Below are positions 56,937 through 64,000 of a stretch of 64,000 nt of DNA, one piece after another. The first letter of the stretch is position 1. Each line of letters opens with the position of its first letter. The notes under the pieces were generated by a model that worked only from the letters and a program-made list of their open reading frames with translations, made no database searches and was not told the origin of the DNA. The DNA is from UBA11606 sp039188975 (GTDB taxonomy: Bacteria; Actinomycetota; Acidimicrobiia; Acidimicrobiales; Aldehydirespiratoraceae). The stretch is from NCBI GenBank assembly GCA_039188975.1, contig JBCCYT010000001.1, forward strand, positions 1-64,000, written 5' to 3'. The position numbers and the translations under genes were made by a program.

Positions 56937-57599
56937 GTGAGCACCCCTGAACAGTTCGTCGCCGCCCTTCGCCGAGTGAATACCGCTGCCCGCGTCGGCC
57001 TGCTGGATGACCTCGAGCTCGACGCCGATGTCGAGATGTTGCACCGGTTGGCGGAACGGATCGATGCGGTGGCCGTCGACCAACCTCGGATGCAAGCCGC
57101 GCTGACCGCGGCTGACCTCAACGACCAGATGGCGAAGGCGCTCGTTGCCGGGACCGACGGGCGGGCCGCGCGGATTCGAGAGGTCGGCATCGAGGGGTTT
57201 TTCCCGTACAGCCCCTACGTCGGACCGCTGAACCCGATTGCGCCCCCGGTGTCTTTTCGCGTTGAGCAACGGAGCCCATTTGCGGAGGTACACGCCGAGC
57301 ACCGCTTCGACCCGATCACGAACGGCCCACCCAACGGCGTACACGGTGGTGTGATCGCGGGCGTGTTCGATGAACTGCTCGGTTGCGTTTGTGTCGTGAA
57401 CGACGTGGCCGGGTTCACCGGCACGCTGACGGTCCGCTACCGGTCTCTCACCCCGCTCGGGGAGCCGATCTCCCTGCGGGGACGAATCGACCGGGTCGAG
57501 GGGCGCAAGACCTTTGCCTCCGGCACGTTTCATCACGGCGACACCCTGTGCGCGGAAGCCGACGGCGTGTTCATTGCCGTGGAGGCACCTCGGGCGTGA
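56937..57599 (+). CDS. hotdog-fold PaaI-like thioesterase
   Basis: A 220-residue protein. The C-terminal hotdog domain (about 100-218) has FDPITNGPPNGVHGGVIAG with the catalytic Asn/His/Gly pattern, then FTGTLTVRYRSLTPLGEP. The N-terminal 90 residues are helical and not recognised. Expected to hydrolyse an acyl-CoA. Its 3' end overlaps the gluconokinase gene on the other strand by 29 bp. Confidence 0.85.
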   Translation: MSTPEQFVAALRRVNTAARVGLLDDLELDADVEMLHRLAERIDAVAVDQPRMQAALTAADLNDQMAKALVAGTDGRAARIREVGIEGFFPYSPYVGPLNPIAPPVSFRVEQRSPFAEVHAEHRFDPITNGPPNGVHGGVIAGVFDELLGCVCVVNDVAGFTGTLTVRYRSLTPLGEPISLRGRIDRVEGRKTFASGTFHHGDTLCAEADGVFIAVEAPRA

Positions 57600-58077
57600 C
57601 CGCGGCGATGGCGTCGGCGACCACACGGTCGATCTCCTGATCGGCCGCGAGGATCACCACGTCGGGCTCGTCTCCGGGCCACTCCAGCGTCTCGAGCTGG
57701 TCGCGAAGCAGGCTCGACGGCATGAAGTGGTCGGTTCGGGTCTCGATGCGGCGCCGCAGCTCGTCCTCACGGACGTCGAGGTGCACGAACCGAATCGGGC
57801 GATCGGCAGTGTGGCGAAGCCGTTCGCGGTAGACGACCTTGAGCGCCGAACAGGCGACGACGACCTCGCGCTGGGCGAGTTCAGACCCGACCACATCGAG
57901 CCATGGCGCACGGTCGGCATCGGTCAGTGGTTCGCCGGCTCGCATCTTGGCCACGTTGGATGGCGGATGGAGATCGTCGCCGTCGACGAAGGGAATCCGG
58001 AGCGCAGTGGCCAGGCGCTGGCCGACGGCTGACTTGCCCGAAGCCGATACCCCCATGACGATGACCGGGGTCGCCAT
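57571..58077 (-). CDS. gntK: gluconokinase
   Basis: A 168-residue P-loop kinase phosphorylating gluconate to 6-phosphogluconate. P-loop GVSASGKSAVGQRLA, substrate motif FVDGDDLHPPSNVAKM, LTDADRAPWLDVV and ACSALKVVYRERLR are characteristic. The ATG at 58077 overlaps the stop of the enolase-superfamily gene (ATGA), so the two are cotranslated and possibly share a sugar-acid pathway. Confidence 0.93.
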   Translation of the reverse strand: MATPVIVMGVSASGKSAVGQRLATALRIPFVDGDDLHPPSNVAKMRAGEPLTDADRAPWLDVVGSELAQREVVVACSALKVVYRERLRHTADRPIRFVHLDVREDELRRRIETRTDHFMPSSLLRDQLETLEWPGDEPDVVILAADQEIDRVVADAIAAVTPEVPPRQ

Positions 58078-59195
58078 CAGCGAAAGACAGCGACCGGAGG
58101 CGGCCAGCGGTCGACATCGGGTTCGACACCGAGGCCGGGGCCGTCGGGGACGGCGACCGAACCACCGACGGGCATGACTGCTGGGGTGCGGCACGGGTAG
58201 GCCGGCTCCTGATACGGATACGAAATCCAGGTGCCCTCGTAGACGTGGTCAGGAACAGTGGCACCCATGTGGACGGTGGCGGCGGCGGTGAGGTCGCCGC
58301 CCCACGTGTCGTCGATGGTCAACGGCACGCTGTGCTCGGCACAGAGGTCGCGTACGAGCCGAAGCGGCGTGATCCCTCCGATGCGGGACAGTTTCATACC
58401 GAACCCCTGCGCGACGCCCTCGGCGATCGCACGGGTGACGGTGGGGACGTCGACGGTGGACTCGTCGAGAAAGAGTGGGTGGTTGAGTTTGTCGGCGATT
58501 CGGCGGTGTTCGTCGTAGGTCCGGCAGGGTTGCTCGATCGTGAGGGGCACAGATCGACACGCGATCGAGAACTCGAGAGTGTCGCGCATCGTCCATCCCC
58601 GATTCGGGTCGACCAGGAGGCGCGTCGTGGGGGAGAGGGCATCGGCGACAGCGAGCACGGTGTCGATGTCGTCGGCCAGTGGACGGCCGCCGGCCTTGAC
58701 CTGGATGCGTCGGTAGCCCTCGGCCTCGCGTTTGGCGGCGGCTGCGGCGGTGCGCTCGACGGTGTCGGGCATGACGCCGTAGTAGGACGGGACCGACGGG
58801 CGGACCGCGCCGCCGAGGAGGTCGCACAATCGCTCGTCGTAGTGTTTCGCGGCAAGGTCCCAGCAGGCGACGTCCACTGCTGCTTTTGCGTATCGGTGCC
58901 CGTGAAGGGCGGTGTCCATCGCTCGGTAGACGAGACTGGAACGGCGAGGATCAGCACCGATCAGCACCGGTGCGATCTCGGCGATGGCGGCTCGAGCACC
59001 GAGCGCATGTTGTTCTTGATAGGTCGGGCCGAGCGGGGTTGTCTCGCCGAAGCCTCGAAGACCGGTGTCGGTGATGACTTCGACCACCGTCGAGTCGAGT
59101 CCGGAGACCTCGCTGGTGGACATCTGGTACATCCCATCGGCGACGACGATGTCGTGCTGGTGCACCCGGATCTCGGCGATCTGCATGGCCCGCAT
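58077..59195 (-). CDS. enolase superfamily (mandelate racemase/muconate lactonizing) dehydratase
   Basis: A 372-residue enzyme with the enolase capping domain (about 1-125) and barrel. Catalytic lysine in RRIQVKAGG (about 165), metal ligands in LLVDPNRGW (Asp), TIEQPC (Glu) and LFLDEST (Asp), and a second-barrel Lys in GMKLSRIGG. The N-terminal MYQMSTSEVSGLDSTVVEVI resembles cis-3-hydroxy-L-proline dehydratase-type members, but coupling to gluconokinase would fit a sugar-acid dehydratase. Substrate unresolved. ATG at 59195 has GAGG upstream; ATG 59186 is an alternative. Confidence 0.82.
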   Translation of the reverse strand: MRAMQIAEIRVHQHDIVVADGMYQMSTSEVSGLDSTVVEVITDTGLRGFGETTPLGPTYQEQHALGARAAIAEIAPVLIGADPRRSSLVYRAMDTALHGHRYAKAAVDVACWDLAAKHYDERLCDLLGGAVRPSVPSYYGVMPDTVERTAAAAAKREAEGYRRIQVKAGGRPLADDIDTVLAVADALSPTTRLLVDPNRGWTMRDTLEFSIACRSVPLTIEQPCRTYDEHRRIADKLNHPLFLDESTVDVPTVTRAIAEGVAQGFGMKLSRIGGITPLRLVRDLCAEHSVPLTIDDTWGGDLTAAATVHMGATVPDHVYEGTWISYPYQEPAYPCRTPAVMPVGGSVAVPDGPGLGVEPDVDRWPPPVAVFR

Positions 59196-59206
59196 GGTGC
59201 CTCAGA

Positions 59207-59869
59207 TCAGTGTCGGTGGGCGAGCCGATCCTGCCGGGTGATTGCGTCGGACCACCAGACCCCATTTGGCCCGTCGGGAATGTGGCGATAGGTGAGACTC
59301 ATGCGAGGTGGTGCGCTGCGCATCTTCGGGACCGCATGCTCCCAGGCGTGCTGGCACGCGCCGCCCATGACCAGCAGATCGCCCGAGTTGAGCACGAACC
59401 GATGGCTGGGCGCGTCGCCTTGCATCGGCCGCAGCGAGAATCGTCGTGGACCGCCGAGCGACACGATCGCAACGATCGGATCGACCTCGTGCATGCCGAT
59501 GCGGTCGGCGTGCCAGGCGACCGAGTCGTCGCCGTTGCGGTAGTAGTTGACGAAGCCACACGTCAGGCCCTCGCCGTAACGGGCTTCGAGGGCGGCGGGA
59601 ATCTCGGCCAGAATGCGACGCCGAGCGACCTGTTGGGGGTCGATGGTGGCGTGAAGCCGCGGCTCATCGACCAGCTTGCCGTACATCGGCCGGCGGCCCG
59701 CTCGCCAGGGCAGCGTCTCGGCCAGGTCGGCGAGCAGGTCATCAGCCCCGGCCAGCCACCCGTCGGCATGGTCGACCCAGCACAGCTCGTCGAGGTGGTG
59801 GCGAGTGACCCACCGGTCGGTGACCGATGGCTCGCCGAGCGCAAAGAGCGTGGTCTGGTACGCGTGCAC
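59207..59869 (-). CDS. AlkB-like Fe(II)/2-oxoglutarate-dependent dioxygenase
   Basis: A 220-residue dioxygenase of the AlkB/ALKBH family, probably repairing alkylated nucleic acid bases. Iron ligands are in VAWHADRIG (HxD) and HAWEHAVPKM (His); 2-oxoglutarate-binding arginines are in PRMSLTYRHI; the nucleotide-lid strands include RFSLRPM. GTG at 59869 follows TAGTCT at 6 nt. Confidence 0.9.
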   Translation of the reverse strand: MHAYQTTLFALGEPSVTDRWVTRHHLDELCWVDHADGWLAGADDLLADLAETLPWRAGRRPMYGKLVDEPRLHATIDPQQVARRRILAEIPAALEARYGEGLTCGFVNYYRNGDDSVAWHADRIGMHEVDPIVAIVSLGGPRRFSLRPMQGDAPSHRFVLNSGDLLVMGGACQHAWEHAVPKMRSAPPRMSLTYRHIPDGPNGVWWSDAITRQDRLAHRH

Positions 59870-59875
59870 CCCACC

Positions 59876-59881
59876 AGACTA
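59876..59881 (-). promoter_or_regulatory. -10 hexamer TAGTCT for the AlkB-like gene (leaderless)
   Basis: TAGTCT read leftwards ends 6 nt before the GTG at 59869. It separates this gene from the upstream transporter ATPase pair. Confidence 0.45.
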
Positions 59882-59911
59882 GCGAACAGATGTTCGCTTC
59901 GCCAGGGTGGC

Positions 59912-60883
59912 TCAGACGCGGCTGGACGCCACGAAGTGGCCGGGCGACACTTCGGTCAACGCCGAGTCGGACTCGCTGTAGTCGAAGTCCTCTTCCATGA
60001 TCTCGCGAGTCCGGGTCTTCTCGACATCGGGATCGGGGATCGGCACCGCCGACAGCAACACCTTGGTGTAGGGGTGGACGGGGTTCTCGTACAGCTCTTC
60101 GGTCTCGGCGAGTTCGACGATCTTGCCCTTGAACATCACCGCCACTCGGTCACAGAGGTACCGAATCATGCTGAGGTCGTGAGCGATGAACAGGTAGGTG
60201 AGGTTGAGCTCGTCCTGGAGATCCTTCAACAGGTTGACGACCTGAGCCTGGATCGACACGTCGAGGGCCGAGATCGGCTCGTCGGCGATGATGAACTCGG
60301 GCTCGGCCGCAAGCGCCCGGGCGATGCCGATCCGCTGACGCTGCCCGCCAGAGAACTCATGGGGGTACCGGTTGACGAAGCGGCGGTTGAGGCCGACGAG
60401 CTCGAGCAAGTCCTCGATGCGGTTCTGGAACGCCTCTTTGGGGATCGGCTGATGAACCTGCAGCGCTTCCTCGACGCTGCGCCCCACGGTCATACGGGGA
60501 TTGAGGCAGGCGGCGGGATCCTGAAAGATCATCTGCATGTGGCGCCGCATCTCGCGCAACGGCCGGCCGGTCAACCCGACGATTTCCTGGTTGCGGAACT
60601 GGATCGAGCCCGACGTCGGTTCATAGAGGCGAAGCAGGGTCCGCCCGGTGGTGCTCTTGCCGCTGCCGGACTCGCCGACGAGGCCGAGGGTTTCGCCCGG
60701 GTAGATGTTGAACGAGACGTCGTCGACGGCCTTGACGGCCCCGACCTGGCGCTGAAACAAGATGCCCTGCGTGATCGGGAAGTGCTTCACCAGATTGGTG
60801 ACCTTCAGCAGCGGTTGTGGCGGAGCGATCGGGGGTGCGGCAAGCGAGCTGCCGCCGGCGTCAGGGGTGGGAGTGTCAGACAT
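59912..60883 (-). CDS. oligopeptide/dipeptide ABC transporter ATPase, OppF/DppF type
   Basis: A 323-residue ATPase: Walker A GESGSGKSTTG near residue 60, signature FSGGQRQRIGIARAL, Walker B FIIADEPISALD, and the C-terminal oligopeptide domain HPYTKVLLSAVPIPDP. It overlaps the preceding oppD-like gene by 8 bp. No permease or binding protein gene is adjacent. Confidence 0.92.
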   Translation of the reverse strand: MSDTPTPDAGGSSLAAPPIAPPQPLLKVTNLVKHFPITQGILFQRQVGAVKAVDDVSFNIYPGETLGLVGESGSGKSTTGRTLLRLYEPTSGSIQFRNQEIVGLTGRPLREMRRHMQMIFQDPAACLNPRMTVGRSVEEALQVHQPIPKEAFQNRIEDLLELVGLNRRFVNRYPHEFSGGQRQRIGIARALAAEPEFIIADEPISALDVSIQAQVVNLLKDLQDELNLTYLFIAHDLSMIRYLCDRVAVMFKGKIVELAETEELYENPVHPYTKVLLSAVPIPDPDVEKTRTREIMEEDFDYSESDSALTEVSPGHFVASSRV

Positions 60884-61871
60884 TGGCTGTTACCGCCGGG
60901 AGGTCGTACCAGGCCGCAGCCAGGTGTTCGGGATGGCCGCCGTCGACCGGCTTGAGTTCCGGCCGCTCCTCGAAGCACTTCTGGGTGGCGTACGGGTTGC
61001 GAGGGGCAAACGGGTCGCCGACGGGCGGTGCCACCAGGTTCGGTGGGGCACCCGGGATCGGAATGAGGCGCTCCGTGCCACCGTCAGAGCGGGGCAGGGA
61101 GTTGAGCAGGCCCAGCGTGTAGGCGTTGCGCGTGTCCTTGAAGACGTTGTGGGTCGGGCCGCGCTCCATGATCATGCCGCCGTACATGACCTGGATGGTG
61201 TCAGCAATGCCGGCGACCACCCCGAGGTCGTGGGTGATCCAGATCAGCGACATGCCGAGTTCGTCACGCAGCTTCGTCATCAGGTCGACGATCTGGGCCT
61301 GGATCGTCACGTCGAGGGCGGTCGTGGGTTCGTCGGCGATGAGCAACTTGGGGTCGCATGACAACGCCATGGCGATCATCGCTCGCTGGCGCATGCCACC
61401 GGAGAATTGGTGGGGGTAATCGTCGACTCGTCGGCGGGCGTCGACGATGCCGACCAAATCGAGCAGCTCGATGGTGCGCTCCTGGGCTTGGCGCTTGTTG
61501 AGCCCCATGTGGAGTTGGATCATCTCGCGAATCTGTTTGCCGACGCTGAGCACCGGGTTGAGCGCCGTCATCGGGTCCTGGAAGACCATGGCGACCTTGC
61601 CGCCCCGGACCCGGCGGAGCTCTTCAGGTGTCATGGCGAGGAGGTCCTCGCCGTCGAAGATGACTTCGCCGCTCTCGATCCGGCCGGGAGGCATCGGGAT
61701 CAGGCCCAGCATGGAGAGCACGTGCACGCTCTTGCCTGAGCCGCTTTCGCCGACGATGCCGAGCGTTTCACGCTCTGCGAGGTCGTAGGTGACTCCGTTG
61801 ACGGCGTGAACGACACCGTCTTGTGTGTCGAAACGAACCACGAGATCTTTGACCTGCAGGATGGGCGCCAC
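60876..61871 (-). CDS. oligopeptide/dipeptide ABC transporter ATPase, OppD/DppD type
   Basis: A 331-residue ATPase: Walker A GESGSGKSVH, signature FSGGMRQRAMIAMAL, Walker B LLIADEPTTALD, and a C-terminal oligopeptide domain ending in a Cys (YATQKCFEERP), which in family members can bind an iron-sulfur cluster. GTG at 61871 with AAAGGAG about 9 nt upstream. It is the first gene of an ATPase-only pair and must work with permeases encoded elsewhere. Confidence 0.92.
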   Translation of the reverse strand: MAPILQVKDLVVRFDTQDGVVHAVNGVTYDLAERETLGIVGESGSGKSVHVLSMLGLIPMPPGRIESGEVIFDGEDLLAMTPEELRRVRGGKVAMVFQDPMTALNPVLSVGKQIREMIQLHMGLNKRQAQERTIELLDLVGIVDARRRVDDYPHQFSGGMRQRAMIAMALSCDPKLLIADEPTTALDVTIQAQIVDLMTKLRDELGMSLIWITHDLGVVAGIADTIQVMYGGMIMERGPTHNVFKDTRNAYTLGLLNSLPRSDGGTERLIPIPGAPPNLVAPPVGDPFAPRNPYATQKCFEERPELKPVDGGHPEHLAAAWYDLPAVTANV

Positions 61872-61980
61872 GCGGCGGCTCCTTTGCTCGACGAGGGCTG
61901 GGACGGATCTCAGCGCTGAAGGTCGGGATGGTAGCGCACCGGTTGGGGGTGGGAAACCACCGGGTCAGGTCGTCGAGAGG

Positions 61981-61986
61981 TACGAT
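61981..61986 (+). promoter_or_regulatory. -10 hexamer TACGAT upstream of the MBOAT gene
   Basis: TACGAT lies 30 nt before the GTG at 62017. AGGAAGG at 62004-62010 is the ribosome site. This gene therefore has a short leader, unlike many others here. Confidence 0.4.
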
Positions 61987-62016
61987 CGCCGCACTGCGGG
62001 CGCAGGAAGGCCAGGG

Positions 62017-63540
62017 GTGCTGTTTCCCACGTTCACGTTTGCGGTGTTCTTCGCCGTGGTGTTGCCGGCGAGCTGGATGTTGCGCCGGCGGCCGGTCGCG
62101 TGGAAGACCCTCGTGCTGGCGGCGTCCTACGTCTTCTACGGCTATTGGGACTGGCGTTTTCTGGGACTGCTGGCGGCGATGACGCTCGTGAACGAGGTGG
62201 CCGCGGTCGGCGTGTTCCGAGCGGTCGACCCTGCGGCAAAGCGTCGGCTGGTGACGGCGGCGGTCGTGTTCGACATCGGTGTTCTTGCCTTGTTCAAGTA
62301 CTACGGGTTCTTCGTGTCGAGCCTCGAGGACGCCTTTGGGTGGGAGGGACCGGCGCTCGAGATCGTCTTGCCGGTCGGCATCTCGTTCTTCACCTTCCAA
62401 GCGATCAGTTATGTCGTCGATGTCCATCGGGGTGAGGTGACGCCGGCACCTCTGCTCGACTTCGCCGTCTACCTGTCGTTCTTTACCCAGCTGGTGGCCG
62501 GTCCAATCGTGCGAGCGACCGAGTTCTTGCCCGAGCTTCGGGCGGGGCGAGACCCGGACCGGGTCGAGATGGGTCGGGCGGTGTTGCTGATCGGTCGAGG
62601 GTTGTTCAAGAAGGTCGTGGTCGCCGATTTCCTCGGCCGGGCGATCGTGAACGATGCGTTTGGAACGCCGGGTGAACAGAGCGCAATCGACGTCTTGTTC
62701 GGGATCTACGGCTATGCGATCCAGATCTACGCTGATTTCTCTGGCTACACCGACATGGCGATCGGCCTCGCACTGTTGCTCGGCTTTCGGTTCCCGCAGA
62801 ACTTCGACCGTCCCTATGCGGCCGTGTCGGTGCAGGATTTCTGGCGGAGGTGGCACATGACGCTGTCCCGCTGGCTGCGCGATTACCTCTATGTGCCGCT
62901 CGGTGGCAACCGCGGCGGCCGGGTGGCGACCTACCGAAACCTGTTGATCACCATGGGACTCGGCGGCTTGTGGCACGGCGCGGCATGGACGTTCGTCGTC
63001 TGGGGCCTGTACCAGGGTCTCGGGCTGGCGGTAGAACGAGCGATCGGCGAAGCCCGAGGCGAACCCGACGTCGAGTTCGATGCGGCAGATGTTCGAGTGC
63101 GCGAGATCGCTCGGCTCCACAGCGGCGCCGAGGTGGACGCGTGGCGAGAGGACCCCACGTCGCCGGTTCCATTCTCCCTACTCGCGGTACGCCGCCTCTG
63201 GTTGGGCCGAATCATCACCTTCCATGTCGTCTGCGTCGGCTGGGTGGTCTTCTACGCCGGGACGGTGCCGGGCGGGGGGCTCGACACTGCGTTCGACGTG
63301 TTCGCGGCGTTGGGGCGGGGATGGACCGATGCTCCGTCGTTGCTCAATCCGCTCGTGATCGCCGTGATCGTGGGGTCGCTGGTTGCGCAGTACGTCCCGC
63401 CGCTGCTCGCTCGCCAACTCTCCGTGATGTTCTCGACGATCCGTCCTTCCGTGGTGGCGATCGGCTTCGCTGTATGGATCATGATCGTCGTCGCGCTCGG
63501 ACCAGAGGGTGTCTCGGAGTTCATCTACTTCCAGTTCTGA
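62017..63540 (+). CDS. MBOAT family O-acyltransferase, AlgI-like
   Basis: A 507-residue polytopic membrane acyltransferase with about ten helices. The family patterns FPTFTFAVFFAVVLP at the start, VLPVGISFFTFQAISYVVD, YADFSGYTDMAIGLALLLGF, WRRWHMTLSRWLRDYLYVPLGG and the catalytic His in LGGLWHGAAWTFV are present. AlgI-like proteins acetylate exported polysaccharides or other glycans together with an SGNH-type partner. The GTG at 62017 was chosen for the ribosome site and for the match to AlgI N-termini. Confidence 0.92.
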   Translation: MLFPTFTFAVFFAVVLPASWMLRRRPVAWKTLVLAASYVFYGYWDWRFLGLLAAMTLVNEVAAVGVFRAVDPAAKRRLVTAAVVFDIGVLALFKYYGFFVSSLEDAFGWEGPALEIVLPVGISFFTFQAISYVVDVHRGEVTPAPLLDFAVYLSFFTQLVAGPIVRATEFLPELRAGRDPDRVEMGRAVLLIGRGLFKKVVVADFLGRAIVNDAFGTPGEQSAIDVLFGIYGYAIQIYADFSGYTDMAIGLALLLGFRFPQNFDRPYAAVSVQDFWRRWHMTLSRWLRDYLYVPLGGNRGGRVATYRNLLITMGLGGLWHGAAWTFVVWGLYQGLGLAVERAIGEARGEPDVEFDAADVRVREIARLHSGAEVDAWREDPTSPVPFSLLAVRRLWLGRIITFHVVCVGWVVFYAGTVPGGGLDTAFDVFAALGRGWTDAPSLLNPLVIAVIVGSLVAQYVPPLLARQLSVMFSTIRPSVVAIGFAVWIMIVVALGPEGVSEFIYFQF

Positions 63541-63542
63541 CC

Positions 63543-64000
63543 ATGGCCTCCCCTCCACCCGACCAGCCAGGAACCGACGAGACACCACTGGCGTCGCTCG
63601 CGCGGGCGGTGCGCCAACGCGAACGGGGCGAAACCTGGAGCGATGAGCAGTTCCAAGCAGCTCGTGAAGAGGACCTGACCGAGCGAACCCAGCCGGTGCG
63701 AGCGATGGTGTTGGCCGTCGTGGGCTGCCTTGCGCTCGCCACACTTCTGACGTCGGGGAAGTTGGTCGAGATCGCCGAACGACAGGAGTTCGGTCCGTGC
63801 CGGGACCGCAATCTCGATGCCGCCAACGCTGTCGATCGATTTGCCAACTTCTTGTCGCTCAACCGGCCCTACGACGCCCTGCAGGACGTGCGCGACGCCA
63901 ACAACGACCGAACCCAACCGGTGGTGGCCGTGCCATCGACGACCACGACGACCACCGTAGCGGCGGCGCCGTCCACCACCGCCGGGGTCACCACGACGAC
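63543..64000 (+). CDS. membrane-anchored protein with Thr-rich linker (3' end outside window)
   Basis: Open from an ATG at 63543, two bases after the MBOAT stop, to the window edge (152 codons). A charged cytoplasmic segment (about 1-50) is followed by one membrane helix (RAMVLAVVGCLALATLLTS, about 52-72), an extracellular segment with ANAVDRFANFLSLNRPYDAL, and a Thr/Ala/Pro linker at the cut. The gene position and topology fit the extracellular SGNH/AlgX-like partner of an MBOAT protein, but the catalytic part is not visible. Confidence 0.7.
   Translation, partial: MASPPPDQPGTDETPLASLARAVRQRERGETWSDEQFQAAREEDLTERTQPVRAMVLAVVGCLALATLLTSGKLVEIAERQEFGPCRDRNLDAANAVDRFANFLSLNRPYDALQDVRDANNDRTQPVVAVPSTTTTTTVAAAPSTTAGVTTT

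Noticed and set aside
1..64000. CRISPR arrays, transposons, prophage, tRNA or rRNA genes
   Set aside because: I found no regularly spaced direct repeats with unique spacers, no transposase or integrase motifs, and no tRNA T-loop/anticodon pattern. The short tandem repeats at 8833, 36448 and 41363 have no spacers.

Overview
The window is a 64 kb stretch of gene-dense, high-GC bacterial chromosome. Most genes lie in tight clusters with ATGA, GTGA or TGATG start/stop overlaps. A mycothiol synthase homologue, two menaquinone genes (menA, menG), a long-form PurC, and many probable leaderless genes with a TA(C/G)NNT hexamer 6-8 nt before the start codon point to Actinomycetota. A marine or freshwater member of the Acidimicrobiia is my best guess, but that placement is inference. 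I saw no insertion sequence, phage, CRISPR array, tRNA or rRNA.

Layout. 1-4.1 kb: the 5' part of an hrpA-type helicase gene running off the left edge, a Cache-HAMP chemoreceptor and a GNAT acetyltransferase. 4.2-17.1 kb: a purine locus, purL (fused to PurS-like domains), purQ, purC, purE, purK, purF, purD, purM, purN, then menA. It is interrupted after purC by a membrane protein and GntR regulator cassette with its own operator array. purB and purH are not in the window. 17.1-25.7 kb: an APH-fold kinase, then a polyol catabolism region. A mannitol-type dehydrogenase, a DeoR regulator and an IMPase-family phosphatase run leftwards; a sugar/polyol ABC transporter (lipoprotein, two permeases, ATPase) runs rightwards. 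25.8-29.7 kb: a leftward block with an unknown protein, a VOC protein, menG, a small membrane protein, rlmN and a shortened mshD. 29.9-30.03 kb: an apparent stand-alone structured RNA ending in a very strong intrinsic terminator. 30.1-41.6 kb: hisDCBHAF, a divergent hydrolase / GroES-like pair, a DUF4287-SRPBCC protein, an amidase, then hisI-trpE-ygfZ. 41.6-48.3 kb: an OmpR-type two-component system, a membrane J-domain protein, then a small monooxygenase-like gene with trpC, trpF, trpB and trpA. 48.3-64 kb: a flavoprotein disulfide reductase, an ECF sigma factor with an unusual SH3-containing partner, a crotonase, PEP carboxylase, a HAD nucleotidase, an SDR, a thioesterase, gluconokinase plus an enolase-superfamily dehydratase, an AlkB-like dioxygenase, an orphan OppD/OppF ATPase pair, and an MBOAT O-acyltransferase followed by a partial gene cut by the right edge.

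Together these genes make IMP precursors, histidine and tryptophan from PRPP-derived intermediates, build menaquinone, and import and oxidise polyols. The most interesting non-coding observations are the candidate ncRNA at 29.9 kb, the window-wide leaderless promoter signature, the 18-bp operator array before the GntR cassette, and two short in-phase tandem repeats (30 bp after the GroES-like gene; 15 bp inside ygfZ).
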